NCBI RefSeq assembly: GCF_001951155.1 | Contig: NZ_CP016359.1 | Location: forward strand, 823,001-887,000 | Reading direction: 5' to 3' | From: Christiangramia flava JLT2011 | Lineage (GTDB): Bacteria > Bacteroidota > Bacteroidia > Flavobacteriales > Flavobacteriaceae | Length of the DNA: 64,000 nucleotides | Shown: positions 8,497 through 16,701 of the stretch, one piece after another | How positions within the stretch are numbered: the first letter of the stretch is position 1 | How the letters are laid out: the number at the start of each line of letters is the position of its first letter | Notes under the pieces: generated by a model | The model's input: only the letters and a program-made list of their open reading frames with translations | What the model was told of the DNA's origin: nothing | The model's database searches: none | Translations under genes and position numbers: made by a program

Positions 8497-9180
8497 ATGA
8501 AAAAGATACTTTACAGCATGATCCTGGGAATAGCCTTGGTTTCCTGCAAAAATGACCAAAAAAACGAACCGGTTGTCGAAGATGCCAACACAAAGGAATA
8601 TCAGAAAATTGCTGAAGCCAACGGCTTTAAGGAGTTTGACGATGTGGAAAAAATTGGCTTCACCTTCAACGTAAAAGTTGGAGATTCCGTACGATCCAAA
8701 CGGCACTGGGTCTGGAACCGAAAAGCAGGAAAAATAAGCCTGACGGAAAATGATTCGGTAAGCAGTTACGTGAAAAAAGACAGCCTGGGCGATTCAGAAA
8801 AATCTATAGATTCCAAGTTTATCAATGACTCGTACTGGTTGCTGTTTCCTTTCCAGATGGAATGGTCTAATGCCAAGATCAGTGACCCAAAAGAGGCTAC
8901 TGCTCCCATTAGCGGGGATCAAATGAAAATGCTTACGGTTAGTTTCCCGTCTGAAGGAGGTTACACCCCGGGTGATAGCTATGACATTTACTACGATGAT
9001 GACCTGATGATCCAGGAATGGGTATACAAATCGGCTGATGGTGGCCGGGAGATGGCCACTACCTGGGAAGATTATAAAAATTATGATGGCATCAAGATCG
9101 CACGATCGCATAAGAACAAAGAGGGCAATTTTGAGCTATTCTTTACCGATATCGAAGTGACCAAAAACAAAAGTGAATAA
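8497..9180 (+). CDS. Predicted lipoprotein, function unknown
   Basis: A 227-residue protein with a short signal sequence and a lipobox ending LVSC (Cys17), so it is exported and lipid-anchored. The mature part alternates Trp-containing beta-like strands with Asp/Lys-rich turns (for example RHWVWNRKAGK and MEWSN). This is reminiscent of proteins that fold like outer-membrane lipoprotein sorting or sensor domains, and possibly a DUF6503-type family, but I cannot name it with confidence. It lies 32 bases downstream of the SDR gene and ends at a bidirectional terminator shared with kynU. Confidence 0.75.
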   Translation: MKKILYSMILGIALVSCKNDQKNEPVVEDANTKEYQKIAEANGFKEFDDVEKIGFTFNVKVGDSVRSKRHWVWNRKAGKISLTENDSVSSYVKKDSLGDSEKSIDSKFINDSYWLLFPFQMEWSNAKISDPKEATAPISGDQMKMLTVSFPSEGGYTPGDSYDIYYDDDLMIQEWVYKSADGGREMATTWEDYKNYDGIKIARSHKNKEGNFELFFTDIEVTKNKSE

Positions 9181-9182
9181 TC

Positions 9183-9212
9183 AAAAAGGCCTGAAAAATC
9201 AGGCCTTTTTTT
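9183..9212 (+). terminator. Bidirectional terminator between lipoprotein gene and kynU
   Basis: A perfect 12-bp stem (9183-9194 with 9199-9210, loop AAAA) has T-runs on both strands, so it serves the + strand lipoprotein gene and the convergent kynU. Its last bases overlap the kynU stop region. Confidence 0.85.
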
Positions 9213-10494
9213 ATTTCTGTTTAGAAAGTATTCCTTCCTTTAAAATTTGCCCAAACCGGAAAACATCTTCATAAGAACAATAAAATGGTGCCGGTGCCAG
9301 CCTGATCACATTTGGTTCACGCCAGTCCAACATCACTCCCTGATCCATCAAATACCGAAAAAGCTCTTTTCCTTCTCCATGCAGAAAAACGCTGAGCTGT
9401 GTTCCTCTTTCTTCCTGGTTTGCCGGGGTAATCACTTCAAAATTGCTATCTACCTGCCTGTCGATATCATGCAGCACATATTCCAAAAAAGCCACGATCT
9501 GGTTGCGTTTGGCTATCAGTTTTTTCATTCCTACCTCATCGAAAAGCTGCAGGGAAGCAAGGTATGGCGCCAGTGAAAGCACCGGGGCGTTACTGATCTG
9601 CCAGGCATTCGCCGTTGGTTCGGGTTGAAATTCCGGCTCCATCAAAAACCTTCGGTCTTTATTATGGCCCCACCAGCCTTCAAATCTTGGGATATCCTTT
9701 TTTCCGTGGAAACGTTTATTGATAAAACAACCTGAAGCATTTCCCGGCCCAGAATTCATATACTTATAACTACACCAGGCGGCAAAATCTACATCCCAGT
9801 CACTCAACTGCAGCTCGATGTTTCCGGCAGCATGTGCCAGATCCCAACCAACCATCGCACCCACTTCGTGACCAACTTTCGTAATAGTCTTCATATCGAA
9901 AACCTGGCCCGTATAATAATTCACCCCACCAATCAGCACTAGCGCACACTCCTCTCCTACCTCTCGGATGGTTGACAAAATATCTTCGAGCCTGAAATTT
10001 TGCTCTCCGTCACGCTTTTTCAGTTCCACGATGGCTTCTGACGGGTCGTAACCATGGAAGCGCACCTGGCTCGCGACCATATACTGGTCGCTGGGAAATG
10101 CTTTTTCTTCGCAAACGATCTTAAAACGTTTGCCTTCGGGGCGGTAAAAACTGGTCATCAATAAATGCAGGTTGACCGTCAAGGTGTTCATGACGGTCAC
10201 TTCGGAAGGAGAAGCGCCCACCACCTTCGAAAGTTTTTCAGAAAAACGTTCATGGTAATCCCACCAGGGTTTATCGGCATAAAAATGCCCTTCCACACCC
10301 AGCTCGGCCCAGTCTTTCATGATCTCGTCTACGTAATCTTTGGCAATTTTCGGCTGAAGTCCCAGCGAATTTCCCACAAAATAGATCGCATCTTTTCCAT
10401 TGACCTTCGGAAAAAGGAACTGGTCGCGGTAGGTAGCCATAGGATCTTCCCGGTCCAGCTTTTGAGCAAATTCCAGGCTGTTTTCGAACTGCAT
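9211..10494 (-). CDS. kynU: Kynureninase
   Basis: A PLP enzyme that cleaves 3-hydroxykynurenine or kynurenine to (3-hydroxy)anthranilate and alanine. It is 427 residues from the ATG at 10494. The PLP lysine lies in WCSYKYMNSGPG (Lys244 with this start), preceded by the cofactor-binding segment GWDLAHAAGN. I chose the ATG at 10494 over the in-frame one at 10512 for two reasons: the upstream start codon overlaps a consensus -7 box (TATTTTTG on the minus strand, 10517-10510), and the family usually begins with a segment like MQFEN. Together with kmo this completes two consecutive steps; the following dioxygenase gene is not in the window. Confidence 0.94.
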   Translation of the reverse strand: MQFENSLEFAQKLDREDPMATYRDQFLFPKVNGKDAIYFVGNSLGLQPKIAKDYVDEIMKDWAELGVEGHFYADKPWWDYHERFSEKLSKVVGASPSEVTVMNTLTVNLHLLMTSFYRPEGKRFKIVCEEKAFPSDQYMVASQVRFHGYDPSEAIVELKKRDGEQNFRLEDILSTIREVGEECALVLIGGVNYYTGQVFDMKTITKVGHEVGAMVGWDLAHAAGNIELQLSDWDVDFAAWCSYKYMNSGPGNASGCFINKRFHGKKDIPRFEGWWGHNKDRRFLMEPEFQPEPTANAWQISNAPVLSLAPYLASLQLFDEVGMKKLIAKRNQIVAFLEYVLHDIDRQVDSNFEVITPANQEERGTQLSVFLHGEGKELFRYLMDQGVMLDWREPNVIRLAPAPFYCSYEDVFRFGQILKEGILSKQK

Positions 10495-10509
10495 ATTTGG
10501 AGTTTTTTT

Positions 10510-10517
10510 CAAAAATA
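10510..10517 (-). promoter_or_regulatory. Predicted -7 promoter box for kynU
   Basis: Exact Bacteroidota TAnnTTTG box (TATTTTTG on the minus strand), 16 bases from the chosen ATG. No clear TTG is seen in the -33 region. Confidence 0.45.
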
Positions 10518-10560
10518 CAATTCTGAATGAAATAGCCGTTTCGCTCTGGGTGGTAATCCT

Positions 10561-10568
10561 TATTTTTG
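10561..10568 (+). promoter_or_regulatory. Predicted -7 promoter box for the O-methyltransferase gene
   Basis: TATTTTTG fits the TAnnTTTG consensus and ends 14 bases before the ATG at 10583. It is divergent from, and 43 bases away from, the kynU box. Confidence 0.45.
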
Positions 10569-10582
10569 TGAAAAATTATTCC

Positions 10583-11230
10583 ATGCATTTTTTACCTGAA
10601 GAACTGGACGACTACATTGTTGCCCATTCTGAAAAAGAACCGGAACTCCTGGCAAAACTGAATCGCGAAACACATCAAAAGGTCATGCAGCCGAGGATGC
10701 TGAGCGGTCATTACCAGGGGCGCGTTCTCAGTATGCTGTCCAAGATCATCAATCCGGGCAATATTCTGGAAATTGGAACTTATACGGGTTATTCTGCCCT
10801 TTGCCTGGCGGAAGGCATGAGCGCCAACGGGCAGCTGCACACGATCGATGTGAACGAAGAGCTGTATGACCTGCAGCGAAAGTATTTTGATCTTTCTGAA
10901 TACGGCCAACAGATCTTTCAGCATTTAGGAGATGCCACCGAAATCATTCCGAAGCTTCAGGAAAAATTTGACCTGGTTTTTATCGATGCTGATAAACCGA
11001 ACTATCCAACCTATTTCGAGCATATTATTGAGAAGCTGAATCCGGGCGGAATTCTTCTATCAGACAATGTTTTATGGTCTGGAAAAGTGATTGAAAATGT
11101 GAAAGATGACGACCTTTCTACACAGGCGCTTCTGAAGTACAACAAGTTGCTGGTGGAAGATCCTAGATTGGAAACCGTGATTCTGCCCATTCGCGACGGC
11201 CTGACGATTTCTCGTAAAAAAGTGAACTAA
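10583..11230 (+). CDS. O-methyltransferase, class I SAM-dependent (catechol OMT-like)
   Basis: A 215-residue methyltransferase of the Methyltransf_3 family, which methylates catechol-type or related hydroxyls using SAM. Motif I reads EIGTYTGYSAL. The metal/SAM-binding acidic segment LVFIDADKPNY follows, then DNVLWSGKV, as in caffeoyl-CoA/catechol O-methyltransferases. The ATG at 10583 (MHFLPEEL) is preferred to an upstream in-frame GTG at 10550, because a -7 promoter box lies between them. It is divergent from kynU. Action on 3-hydroxyanthranilate or other catechols is possible but speculative. Its stop overlaps the convergent PAP2 gene by four bases. Confidence 0.9.
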   Translation: MHFLPEELDDYIVAHSEKEPELLAKLNRETHQKVMQPRMLSGHYQGRVLSMLSKIINPGNILEIGTYTGYSALCLAEGMSANGQLHTIDVNEELYDLQRKYFDLSEYGQQIFQHLGDATEIIPKLQEKFDLVFIDADKPNYPTYFEHIIEKLNPGGILLSDNVLWSGKVIENVKDDDLSTQALLKYNKLLVEDPRLETVILPIRDGLTISRKKVN

Positions 11231-11784
11231 TACAACCTTCTACCCGACTTTAGATAGATCCTATAGAATAAAAATGCAAAACTGATCCCCACGATCATTC
11301 CCACCAGGATGTCTCCAGGATAATGGACACCCACATAAATTCGGCTTAAAACGAAGATGATAGGCCACAGATACGCAATAAAGATCCAGGGATATTTTTC
11401 CCTCAGGGCCAAAACTACGAAGGTAGTCGCGCAAAAAGAAGTTGAAGAATGCCCGGAAAAGAAACTGTAATTAGTAGGTTCCTGAAGCACTCTTATTAAA
11501 TCTGAAAGATCGGGATTGTTATTAGGTCTTAATCTTGTGAAAAAACCCTTGACCAGATTGGTAAAACCCCAGGTTGTAAAAACCGAAGCCAATAAGAACA
11601 AAGAGGTAAAAACTGCTTTTTTCCAGTGATAAGCAATGAAGAAAAGAGCAAAGAACAGGATATAAAGTGGTATCCAGTGACGGGGATCTGTAACAAATAT
11701 CCAGAAGGAATCGTATCTTTCAATCCCGAGATTGTTCAGAAATACGAACAATCTCCTGTCCCAATCCTGCAGTTTTTCGAGCAT
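11227..11784 (-). CDS. PAP2 superfamily membrane phosphatase
   Basis: A 185-residue integral membrane protein with about five hydrophobic segments and all three signature motifs of type 2 phosphatidic acid phosphatases: KGFFTRLRP (K-x6-RP type), SFFSGHSST (PSGH type) and SRIYVGVHYPGD (SR-x5-H-x3-D). Members dephosphorylate lipid phosphates such as undecaprenyl pyrophosphate, phosphatidate or lipid A phosphates on the outer face of the inner membrane. Undecaprenyl pyrophosphate phosphatase (PgpB-like) activity would suit the cell-wall genes elsewhere here, but substrate is not decidable. It follows tatA by ten bases and is probably co-transcribed. Confidence 0.92.
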   Translation of the reverse strand: MLEKLQDWDRRLFVFLNNLGIERYDSFWIFVTDPRHWIPLYILFFALFFIAYHWKKAVFTSLFLLASVFTTWGFTNLVKGFFTRLRPNNNPDLSDLIRVLQEPTNYSFFSGHSSTSFCATTFVVLALREKYPWIFIAYLWPIIFVLSRIYVGVHYPGDILVGMIVGISFAFLFYRIYLKSGRRLY

Positions 11785-11794
11785 TTACAAACAG

Positions 11795-12076
11795 TTAGTT
11801 TCTGCGTTTGATGGAACCGGTAATCTCATCAATATCCTCTTTGACCTTGTCGATCTCGCCGCGGATATCTTTGGTAAAATCTGTATCAATACCTTGTTTT
11901 TCGGCACTTCTCTGAATTTCACTTTTAATATCGTTTGAGGCATTCCTGATGGCTTTCATTCCTTTCCCTAAACCTTTGGCAATTTCAGGAATTTTATCGG
12001 CACCAAAAACCATCACTAAGATGAACATGATAAAGGCGATCTCGGCACCACTTATGAACAACGGTATACTTAGCAT
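11795..12076 (-). CDS. tatA: Sec-independent translocase subunit TatA/TatE
   Basis: A 93-residue component of the twin-arginine translocase, which exports folded proteins. It has one N-terminal membrane helix (about residues 8-24), the hinge motif FGADKIPE, then an amphipathic helix (IAKGLGKGMKAIRNAS) and a charged tail, the classic TatA order. tatC is not in the window. The gene is followed by the PAP2 phosphatase gene with a 10-base gap. A consensus -7 box sits only seven bases before the ATG, so the transcript may have almost no leader. Confidence 0.93.
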   Translation of the reverse strand: MLSIPLFISGAEIAFIMFILVMVFGADKIPEIAKGLGKGMKAIRNASNDIKSEIQRSAEKQGIDTDFTKDIRGEIDKVKEDIDEITGSIKRRN

Positions 12077-12083
12077 AATAGAT

Positions 12084-12091
12084 CAAATATA
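12084..12091 (-). promoter_or_regulatory. Predicted -7 promoter box for tatA
   Basis: TATATTTG on the minus strand matches TAnnTTTG and lies seven bases upstream of the ATG, implying a nearly leaderless mRNA. Confidence 0.4.
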
Positions 12092-12108
12092 ATTACAAAT
12101 ATCAGCAT

Positions 12109-12137
12109 AAAAAAAGCCGACTCGTTAAAGTCGGCTT
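12109..12137 (-). terminator. Terminator of the M1 metallopeptidase gene
   Basis: A perfect 9-bp stem (12114-12122 with 12129-12137) is followed on the minus strand by a T-run. It lies 20 bases after the peptidase stop. Confidence 0.8.
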
Positions 12138-12156
12138 AATATTTTTTCAGGAAAAA

Positions 12157-14460
12157 TTAATCCTGACTTTCTTTGAATTCGTCGAATTCGCTTTTGTTTT
12201 CAGTTTTAGGCCAGCTGTTGTTATCTACGTTGACATCAGCCGTTTCCATATCTGGATCTACCACGATCTTAGTGATCTCCTTATCAGTAGCCATTACTTT
12301 GCTTACCACGTCGTCGTTCTTTCTCCAAACCTGTACCGGGTACGTTTTTTTCTCGGTACTTCCATCAGCATAAGTGATTTCGATAATCAGCGGCATCACC
12401 AATCCTCCTGGCTTTTCAAAAGTAACCTGATAGAAGTATTTTGGTGTTTTCATGTTACTGCGTTCTTCCGCACTGAAATTATCCATTACGTACTGGTTCA
12501 GTTTTTCAGCATTTTCCAATACGGTTTTGTTCTTCATATCGGCTTTGAAATCTGCGTCCTCTTCTTTTACTACATAAAGTGCATCAGCCTGCTCCGGAGT
12601 TGTTCCATATTGTTCCAACATTTTTCTACCAGCTTCGGTAGGCTGATCGGTCACGTAGAATTTAGACACCTCTTTGATCCCGATATCTACATTATCAGTA
12701 GTATAGAACCAGCCTCTCCAGAACCAATCCAAATCGATACTGGAAGCATCTTCCATTGTTCTGAAGAAATCTTCCGGGGTTGGGTGCTTGAACATCCATC
12801 TGTGAGAATAGGTATGGAAAGCGTAATCAAATAGCTCACGTCCCATTACGGTTTCTCTTAAGATGTTTAGTGCTGTAGCCGGTTTTCCGTAAGCGTTGTT
12901 ACCAAGCTGGTAAACTTCTTCAGGATTCGACATGATTGGCGCAATGTAATCCTGGTTGCCTTTCATATAAGGAACGATCTTACTAGGCTCTCCTCTTCTG
13001 GAAGGATAATTGCTGTTCGGAGCAATTGCTTCCGGATACTTCTCTCCAAACTCCTGCTCAGCCATATACTGAACAAAAGTATTGATCCCTTCGTCCATCC
13101 AGCCCCACTGGCGCTCATCAGAGTTCACGATCATCGGGAAGAAATTGTGTCCTACCTCGTGAATGATCACACTCATCATTCCGAATTTCGTACGGTCGCT
13201 GTACTGGCCGTTCTCATCTGGACGACCATAGTTCCAGCAAATCATTGGGTATTCCATCCCCTGGTTCTTAGCGTGTACTGAAACCGCCTTATGATATGGA
13301 TATTGGAAAGTATGATTACTATAGCTGCTAAGCGTGCTGGCAACTACTTTGGTAGACCAGTCTCCCCATAAAGGATTTCCTTCTTTTGGATAAAGCGAAA
13401 CTGCCATGACATCTTTTCCCATTACGTCTACGGCCATCATATCCAAAATATACTTTCTGGAAGTGGAAAAGGCGAAATCACGTACATTTTCAGCTTTGTA
13501 TTTCCAGGTTTTCGTTTTATTGGAAAAACCTTTTTCAGCTTTTTCAGCTTCTTCCTGAGTAACGATTACTACAGGCTTATCAAAAGATTTTTTGGCCTGG
13601 TCGTAACGCTTCATCATATCTTTGGAGTACACATCTCCCCTGTTTTGAAGTTCCCCGGTTGCTTCCATAATATGGTCTGCAGGAACGGTGATATTCACTT
13701 CATAATCACCAAAAGGCAACGCAAATTCACCACTTCCCCAGAACTGCATATTTTGCCAGCCTTCTACATCATTGTAAACAGCCATTCTTGGGAAGAATTG
13801 AGCAATCTGGTAAGCTCTGTTCCCATCTTCCGGAAAATATTCGTAACCAGAACGCGCACGATTGGTCACGTGGTTATTAATATTATAATTCCATTTAATG
13901 CTGAAAGTATAACTGTCTCCGGCCTTTAAAGACTGCGGAAGATCGATTCGCATCATGGTTTGATGGATCATGTATTTCAAAGGCTTTCCGTTTTGAGAAA
14001 CCGCTTCAATGTTGAAACCTCCGTCGAATGGCTCCTGAAGATATTTATCAGCAAACCTAGAAGTGGAATTGGCCGGAGCTACAGCATCACCGTCTCTTTC
14101 CAAAGCTGGCGCATCTTTCTTACGGATGTTCTGGTCCAGCTGTAACCATAAATATTCAAGATCCTGCGGAGAATTGTTGTGATACGTAATGGTTTCTTCA
14201 CCGCTTAGAACGGCGTTTTTATCATCCAGCGTCACATCCATCTTATAGTCGGCTTCATTTTGGTAATAAGCCGGCCCCGGAGCACCTGAGGCGGTGCGAT
14301 ATTGATTAGGAGTAGCAAATTCCTGGTACATTTGCCGGAATTTGTTAGTGTTGGTGTGTCCTTCCTGCTTTGGTGTTTCCTGTTGTTCATTTTCCTGGGC
14401 GGTCATTCCCATCACAGCAAACATCAAAAATGCAGAGCATAACAAGTTTAGTCGCTTCAT
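12157..14460 (-). CDS. M1 family zinc metallopeptidase (aminopeptidase N-like), exported
   Basis: A 767-residue secreted peptidase. It has an N-terminal signal peptide (about residues 1-21, ending GMTAQ) and a beta-sandwich domain, then a gluzincin catalytic domain. The zinc site reads HEVGHNFFPMIVNSDERQWG at about residue 430, and the third zinc ligand is the Glu of WMDEG 18 residues after the second His (HExxH-x18-E). The usual M1 exopeptidase GAMEN motif is not obvious; the equivalent stretch reads MICWNYG. This is common in the Bacteroidota group of large secreted M1-like enzymes and leaves exo- versus endo-specificity open. It is 62 bases downstream of the DUF6702 gene and probably belongs to the same minus-strand unit, ending at the hairpin at 12109-12137. 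Confidence 0.92.
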   Translation of the reverse strand: MKRLNLLCSAFLMFAVMGMTAQENEQQETPKQEGHTNTNKFRQMYQEFATPNQYRTASGAPGPAYYQNEADYKMDVTLDDKNAVLSGEETITYHNNSPQDLEYLWLQLDQNIRKKDAPALERDGDAVAPANSTSRFADKYLQEPFDGGFNIEAVSQNGKPLKYMIHQTMMRIDLPQSLKAGDSYTFSIKWNYNINNHVTNRARSGYEYFPEDGNRAYQIAQFFPRMAVYNDVEGWQNMQFWGSGEFALPFGDYEVNITVPADHIMEATGELQNRGDVYSKDMMKRYDQAKKSFDKPVVIVTQEEAEKAEKGFSNKTKTWKYKAENVRDFAFSTSRKYILDMMAVDVMGKDVMAVSLYPKEGNPLWGDWSTKVVASTLSSYSNHTFQYPYHKAVSVHAKNQGMEYPMICWNYGRPDENGQYSDRTKFGMMSVIIHEVGHNFFPMIVNSDERQWGWMDEGINTFVQYMAEQEFGEKYPEAIAPNSNYPSRRGEPSKIVPYMKGNQDYIAPIMSNPEEVYQLGNNAYGKPATALNILRETVMGRELFDYAFHTYSHRWMFKHPTPEDFFRTMEDASSIDLDWFWRGWFYTTDNVDIGIKEVSKFYVTDQPTEAGRKMLEQYGTTPEQADALYVVKEEDADFKADMKNKTVLENAEKLNQYVMDNFSAEERSNMKTPKYFYQVTFEKPGGLVMPLIIEITYADGSTEKKTYPVQVWRKNDDVVSKVMATDKEITKIVVDPDMETADVNVDNNSWPKTENKSEFDEFKESQD

Positions 14461-14522
14461 TTAAGTGTTTTTATTTTAAAAGATTGCTAAAAATAATTAA
14501 ACTAATTCGATTTACGGAAAAT

Positions 14523-15038
14523 TTAAAAACTTAATACCCCGGTACTCTCGTCCTTCATCAGCATCACCGATTTGGTTTCGCCGTTTTTCTTCACATTCAC
14601 GATGTTCTTCTGGGTATCGAAAAGGTCGGTCAGCACAAGATTCTGAACCTGGATCTTCTGAAAATCTTCCACCCCGTCTACCTCGATAAATAATACGATC
14701 TGGTCAGCATCAAATTTACTGCCGAGAAGTTTCAGTTTTCGCTCCTTCCCGTTTACACTGATGTGCATTTTTTTGGAAAAGTATTCCTGCATGAGATCCT
14801 GATGCGTTTTCAGGTCCTGCTTATATGATAAGCTAATCTGTTCCTGATAGCGCTTACTCAGTACCTCTTCCAGGTCGTTAATAAAAACGCGGGAAACGAT
14901 CTGCAGGCGTTGATCCTGCTCGCGGTATTCCACTTCTGTAACGCTCAGGTAAGTTTTGTGCAAAGAAGTCTTAAAAGAACTAAGACTGAAAACACACAAA
15001 AACAGGAGGATATAACTTTTCATAAACTTTTTTACCAT
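14523..15038 (-). CDS. DUF6702 family protein, exported
   Basis: A 171-residue protein with an N-terminal hydrophobic signal (residues 7-22), followed by HKTYLSVTEVEYREQDQRL, which matches what I recall of the DUF6702 family. The mature part looks like a beta-rich domain with an internal helix. These genes commonly neighbour an M1 metallopeptidase gene in Flavobacteriia, as here, but no function is known. It lies between the last of three carboxypeptidase-regulatory-like genes (72-base gap) and the M1 peptidase gene (62-base gap), all on the minus strand. Confidence 0.8.
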   Translation of the reverse strand: MVKKFMKSYILLFLCVFSLSSFKTSLHKTYLSVTEVEYREQDQRLQIVSRVFINDLEEVLSKRYQEQISLSYKQDLKTHQDLMQEYFSKKMHISVNGKERKLKLLGSKFDADQIVLFIEVDGVEDFQKIQVQNLVLTDLFDTQKNIVNVKKNGETKSVMLMKDESTGVLSF

Positions 15039-15110
15039 TCTGAAACAAATATCAAACCAAAGACCGGTTTTTCAGAATGCGTGTATAGGACTACAAAGCA
15101 ACAAAAAAGT

Positions 15111-15929
15111 TTAAATCGAATCCACTTCTTTTCTCAAAGAATCTGAATTATTGAATTCGGTGCCTCGCCATTCCCGAAATTTATCAATTTGAGAATCAAA
15201 ATATTCCAGGAGCGCAAAAGCGTTGTCGTCATTCACCAGTTTTTTGAAAATGGGGTTTTTCTGGCAGAAAAACAGAAAATTCGTCACTTCGTTAGTATTC
15301 AAACCAAGGCTTTTTCTGAAGTAGGCCATACCAGCCATTTCCAGACCTCTGGCTCGCAACTCTTTTGGATCGCTGATTAGCGGTGTTCCTATTTGTTTCT
15401 TTTCCAGCGCCTCTGCGACCACACCAGCGACCTTTTTAAGATCCAGACCGCCCATACTGTTGCGCTTTTTATATGGATTTAATTCCCGGTCTTTTTTCAC
15501 CACATCGCTCAAAATCTGCTGCATCTGGTTTTTTCGCTCAACCTCTTTGACCGAAATCTTATTGATGTCACTTTGGAGAAATCCGGAAAGTTCAATATCA
15601 TCCACCAGCACTTCAGCCAGTTCATTGATCTCCTCATCCAGCAAGATCTCTCCAAAACTGCCTTTTTTCAGCATAGCTTCGGAAACTACTATTTTTCGGT
15701 TTACATGTTGAACGGAAGAAAACAGGATCGTATCCCCGCTCAAAGCCGGAATTTGAAAATACCCTTCCCGATCACTGCTGGTTCCTTTGCCAGAGCTTAG
15801 GTTCAGAATGTTCAGGTTTTCAATCCCTGTAGGATCTTCCAGAGAGACAACACGGCCCTTGATCCCATCCTGCGCGATGGCAGAAAAATGGAAAAAAATG
15901 GCCAAAAGTAGGAGCGTAATTTTATTCAT
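15111..15929 (-). CDS. Secreted protein with carboxypeptidase regulatory-like domain, paralogue 3 of 3
   Basis: A 272-residue protein with a signal peptide (residues 1-19, ending AIAQ) and a CarboxypepD_reg-like beta-sandwich domain (about 22-95, GRVVSLEDPTGIENLNILNL, then GTSSDREGYFQIP). A helical C-terminal part follows. It shares with its two upstream neighbours the linker motif AEVLVDDIELSGFLQSD and the C-terminal NFLFFCQKNPIFKKLV element. Unlike TonB-dependent receptors that carry this domain, it has no barrel, so it is a stand-alone envelope protein of unknown role. Its start overlaps the stop of paralogue 2 by eight bases. It also has a conserved NSMGGLDLKK segment absent from the other two. 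Confidence 0.85.
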   Translation of the reverse strand: MNKITLLLLAIFFHFSAIAQDGIKGRVVSLEDPTGIENLNILNLSSGKGTSSDREGYFQIPALSGDTILFSSVQHVNRKIVVSEAMLKKGSFGEILLDEEINELAEVLVDDIELSGFLQSDINKISVKEVERKNQMQQILSDVVKKDRELNPYKKRNSMGGLDLKKVAGVVAEALEKKQIGTPLISDPKELRARGLEMAGMAYFRKSLGLNTNEVTNFLFFCQKNPIFKKLVNDDNAFALLEYFDSQIDKFREWRGTEFNNSDSLRKEVDSI

Positions 15930-16701
15930 CAGCAGGCAAATTTCGTATTTCCAGGAAACCCCCGGAATGTTCTTTCATAAAATCCATCAAATCAAACAGC
16001 AATTTAGACTGAACGAGAGTCTTAAAAACGGGAAAATCAGCGAGATAATATAGAAAATTCAGAATTTCTTCCTCTTCTATTCCCAACTCATCCGGATAAT
16101 AATTCAAAGGTAACAATCCGTAAGCTTCCATCACAAGCTTTTTGGTTGTTGCTTTTTCTTTGGCTTTTTGCATCAATTTTCGCTTTCCGTTCAACGAATA
16201 AATGATCGCACTTACCGGGTCGCCCGCTCCCTGCATGAATTGCAGCTGCCGGTCAATCATTGGCGGGGGTGGTGTTGGAAAAGGAATTCCGAATTTTTCA
16301 TACACCGAAAGCTCCCGGTTTTTTTGATCCAGACTGATATGTCCGGATAGTTTGATATCGCTGATCAAAACCTCATCGAGCTCATCCAGCCGATCCTGCA
16401 GAACGATCTCATTATTTCCGCCAATCATCAAAGCTTCAAAAACCACGGTCTTATTGGCATACTGTACAGCTGAAAAATAAATACTATCGTTGAGTTGGGC
16501 AGGCAATTCAAAACTACCGTCTTCCTGGCTGGAAGTTCCAGTTCCCCGATCGAGATTGATAATATTAATGCCTTGCACGGCCATATTACTTTCGTCTACC
16601 ACCCTTCCGCTGAAGACCTGGGTGTCCTGTGCCGAGACTTTTATGGCCGATGATAGCACCAATAGCAGGAAAAAATATCGAAAATTATTCATCAATTTCA
16701 C
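15922..16701 (-). CDS. Secreted protein with carboxypeptidase regulatory-like domain, paralogue 2 of 3
   Basis: A 259-residue paralogue with a signal peptide (ends KVSAQ, residue 25) and a regulatory-like beta domain with GTGTSSQEDGSFELP. The shared linker is DELDEVLISDIKLSGH. The helical C-terminal region contains FGIPFPTPPPP, QGAGDPVSAIIYSLNGKRK and LNFLYYLADFPVFKTLV, each with counterparts in paralogue 1. Both its start and its stop overlap its neighbours (17 and 8 bases), which suggests translational coupling. The function is unknown. The three copies are clearly divergent, so the duplications are old. Confidence 0.85.
   Translation of the reverse strand: MKLMNNFRYFFLLLVLSSAIKVSAQDTQVFSGRVVDESNMAVQGINIINLDRGTGTSSQEDGSFELPAQLNDSIYFSAVQYANKTVVFEALMIGGNNEIVLQDRLDELDEVLISDIKLSGHISLDQKNRELSVYEKFGIPFPTPPPPMIDRQLQFMQGAGDPVSAIIYSLNGKRKLMQKAKEKATTKKLVMEAYGLLPLNYYPDELGIEEEEILNFLYYLADFPVFKTLVQSKLLFDLMDFMKEHSGGFLEIRNLPADE

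Noticed and set aside
10550..10582. GTG start 11 codons upstream for the O-methyltransferase
   Set aside because: A -7 promoter box at 10561-10568 lies downstream of that GTG, and the ATG at 10583 matches the usual family N-terminus.
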